5,046 bases of DNA from the NCBI GenBank assembly GCA_002395085.1, contig DGVV01000143.1, positions 1 to 5,046 of the forward strand, in the 5' to 3' direction. The translations under genes were made by a program, and so were the position numbers. The stretch's first letter is position 1, and each line of letters starts with the position of its first letter. The notes below the pieces were generated by a model. The model had not been told where the DNA came from. It saw nothing but the letters and a program-made list of their open reading frames with translations, and made no database searches. This stretch comes from Ruminococcus sp. UBA4275 (GTDB lineage Bacteria; Bacillota; Clostridia; Oscillospirales; Ruminococcaceae). Shown here in pieces: positions 4,857-5,046 of this stretch.

Positions 4857-5046
4857 ATGGAATGGAATGAACAGGAAACCGGACGTCCGGAGGCAGCAAG
4901 ACCGCGCCCGCAGCGTCCGGCAAATGCCCCCGCAAGACGTCCTGCGCAGGGCAATGGTACAAGACCCGCAGCAAACGGTCAGCGCCGCCCCGCACCGGCA
5001 AACGGTGCAAGACCCGCAGCAAACGGTCAGCGCCGCCCTGCACCGG
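4857..5046 (+). CDS. Start of an Arg/Pro/Ala-rich repeat protein, 3' partial
   Basis: The first 63 codons are visible; the gene continues past the window edge. The ATG at 4857 follows an AAAGGAG site (4840-4846) by 10 bases and lies 19 bases after the stop of the glycosidase gene, with no terminator between, so the two are probably one operon. The product begins MEWNEQETGRPEAARPRPQR and then becomes a basic, low-complexity sequence of Arg, Pro, Ala, Asn, Gly and Gln, with no hydrophobic segment in view. This should be intrinsically disordered. A near-perfect 16-residue repeat (GTRPAANGQRRPAPAN, then GARPAANGQ...) occupies residues 34 onward. A disordered, positively charged N-terminus often precedes a membrane segment or folded domain, or binds nucleic acid or anionic polymer; the missing part would decide. 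Function unknown. Confidence 0.8.
   Translation, partial: MEWNEQETGRPEAARPRPQRPANAPARRPAQGNGTRPAANGQRRPAPANGARPAANGQRRPAP
4956..5046 (+). repeat. In-frame 48-bp tandem repeat, two copies visible
   Basis: Unit one is 4956-5003; unit two starts at 5004 and is cut by the window edge after 43 bases. The two differ at two of those 43 positions (A4959 against G5007, and one CCC/CCT proline codon). The period is 16 codons, so copy-number change keeps the frame. A degenerate relative (QRPANAPARRPAQ) precedes them. More copies may lie beyond the edge. Confidence 0.9.

Noticed and set aside
4666..5043. Minus-strand ORF over the glycosidase end and the repeats
   Set aside because: Its apparent repeat protein is only the complement of the 48-bp repeat, and it has no initiation signals.
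4956..5046. CRISPR-like array at the right edge
   Set aside because: The units are contiguous 48-bp in-frame coding repeats with no unique spacers.

Overview
The window looks like chromosomal DNA from a Gram-positive Clostridia-type Firmicute, most likely of the Ruminococcus/Oscillospiraceae kind. The evidence is moderately GC-rich coding DNA, strong AGGAGG-type ribosome binding sites, consensus sigma-A promoters with extended -10 elements, a surface-protein anchor tail, an adjacent cysteine desulfurase/mnmA pair (as in Bacillus yrvO-mnmA), and a NAGPA-family glycosidase of the type common in these bacteria. The taxonomic call is inference. All genes read on the + strand and nothing looks like a mobile element.

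Layout. Bases 2-97 are the last 31 codons of a cell-surface protein (hydrophobic segment plus basic tail), followed by a strong intrinsic terminator (131-160). A textbook promoter (TTGACA, 17 bp, TATAAT, extended -10) then drives a two-gene operon: a cysteine desulfurase (269-1423, GTG start) and mnmA, the tRNA 2-thiouridylase (1434-2504). The desulfurase takes sulfur from cysteine as an enzyme persulfide and MnmA uses it to thiolate U34 of certain tRNAs. No iscU scaffold lies between them, so this is probably a dedicated tRNA-thiolation pair. The leader carries a dyad over the -35 element and a terminator-like hairpin with a T6 tract just before the ribosome binding site, both possible control points.

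At 2571-2599 a second near-consensus extended -10 promoter drives a 10-codon leader ORF (2633-2665). Its stop codon overlaps the start of a 250-residue, cysteine-rich, multi-pass membrane protein of unknown function (2662-3414). A 13-bp-stem terminator follows (3452-3486). A 313-base non-coding gap (3487-3799) holds A/T tracts, a 7-bp dyad and a plausible promoter.

The last operon contains a membrane-anchored NAGPA-type phosphodiester glycosidase (3800-4837). Nineteen bases later comes the start of a protein rich in Arg, Pro and Ala (4857 to the window edge), which runs into 48-bp in-frame tandem repeats.

The core genes are ordinary and well recognised. The least explained items are the cysteine-rich membrane protein with its coupled leader ORF, the regulatory-looking dyads at two promoters, the desulfurase leader hairpin, and the repeat-bearing gene at the right edge.
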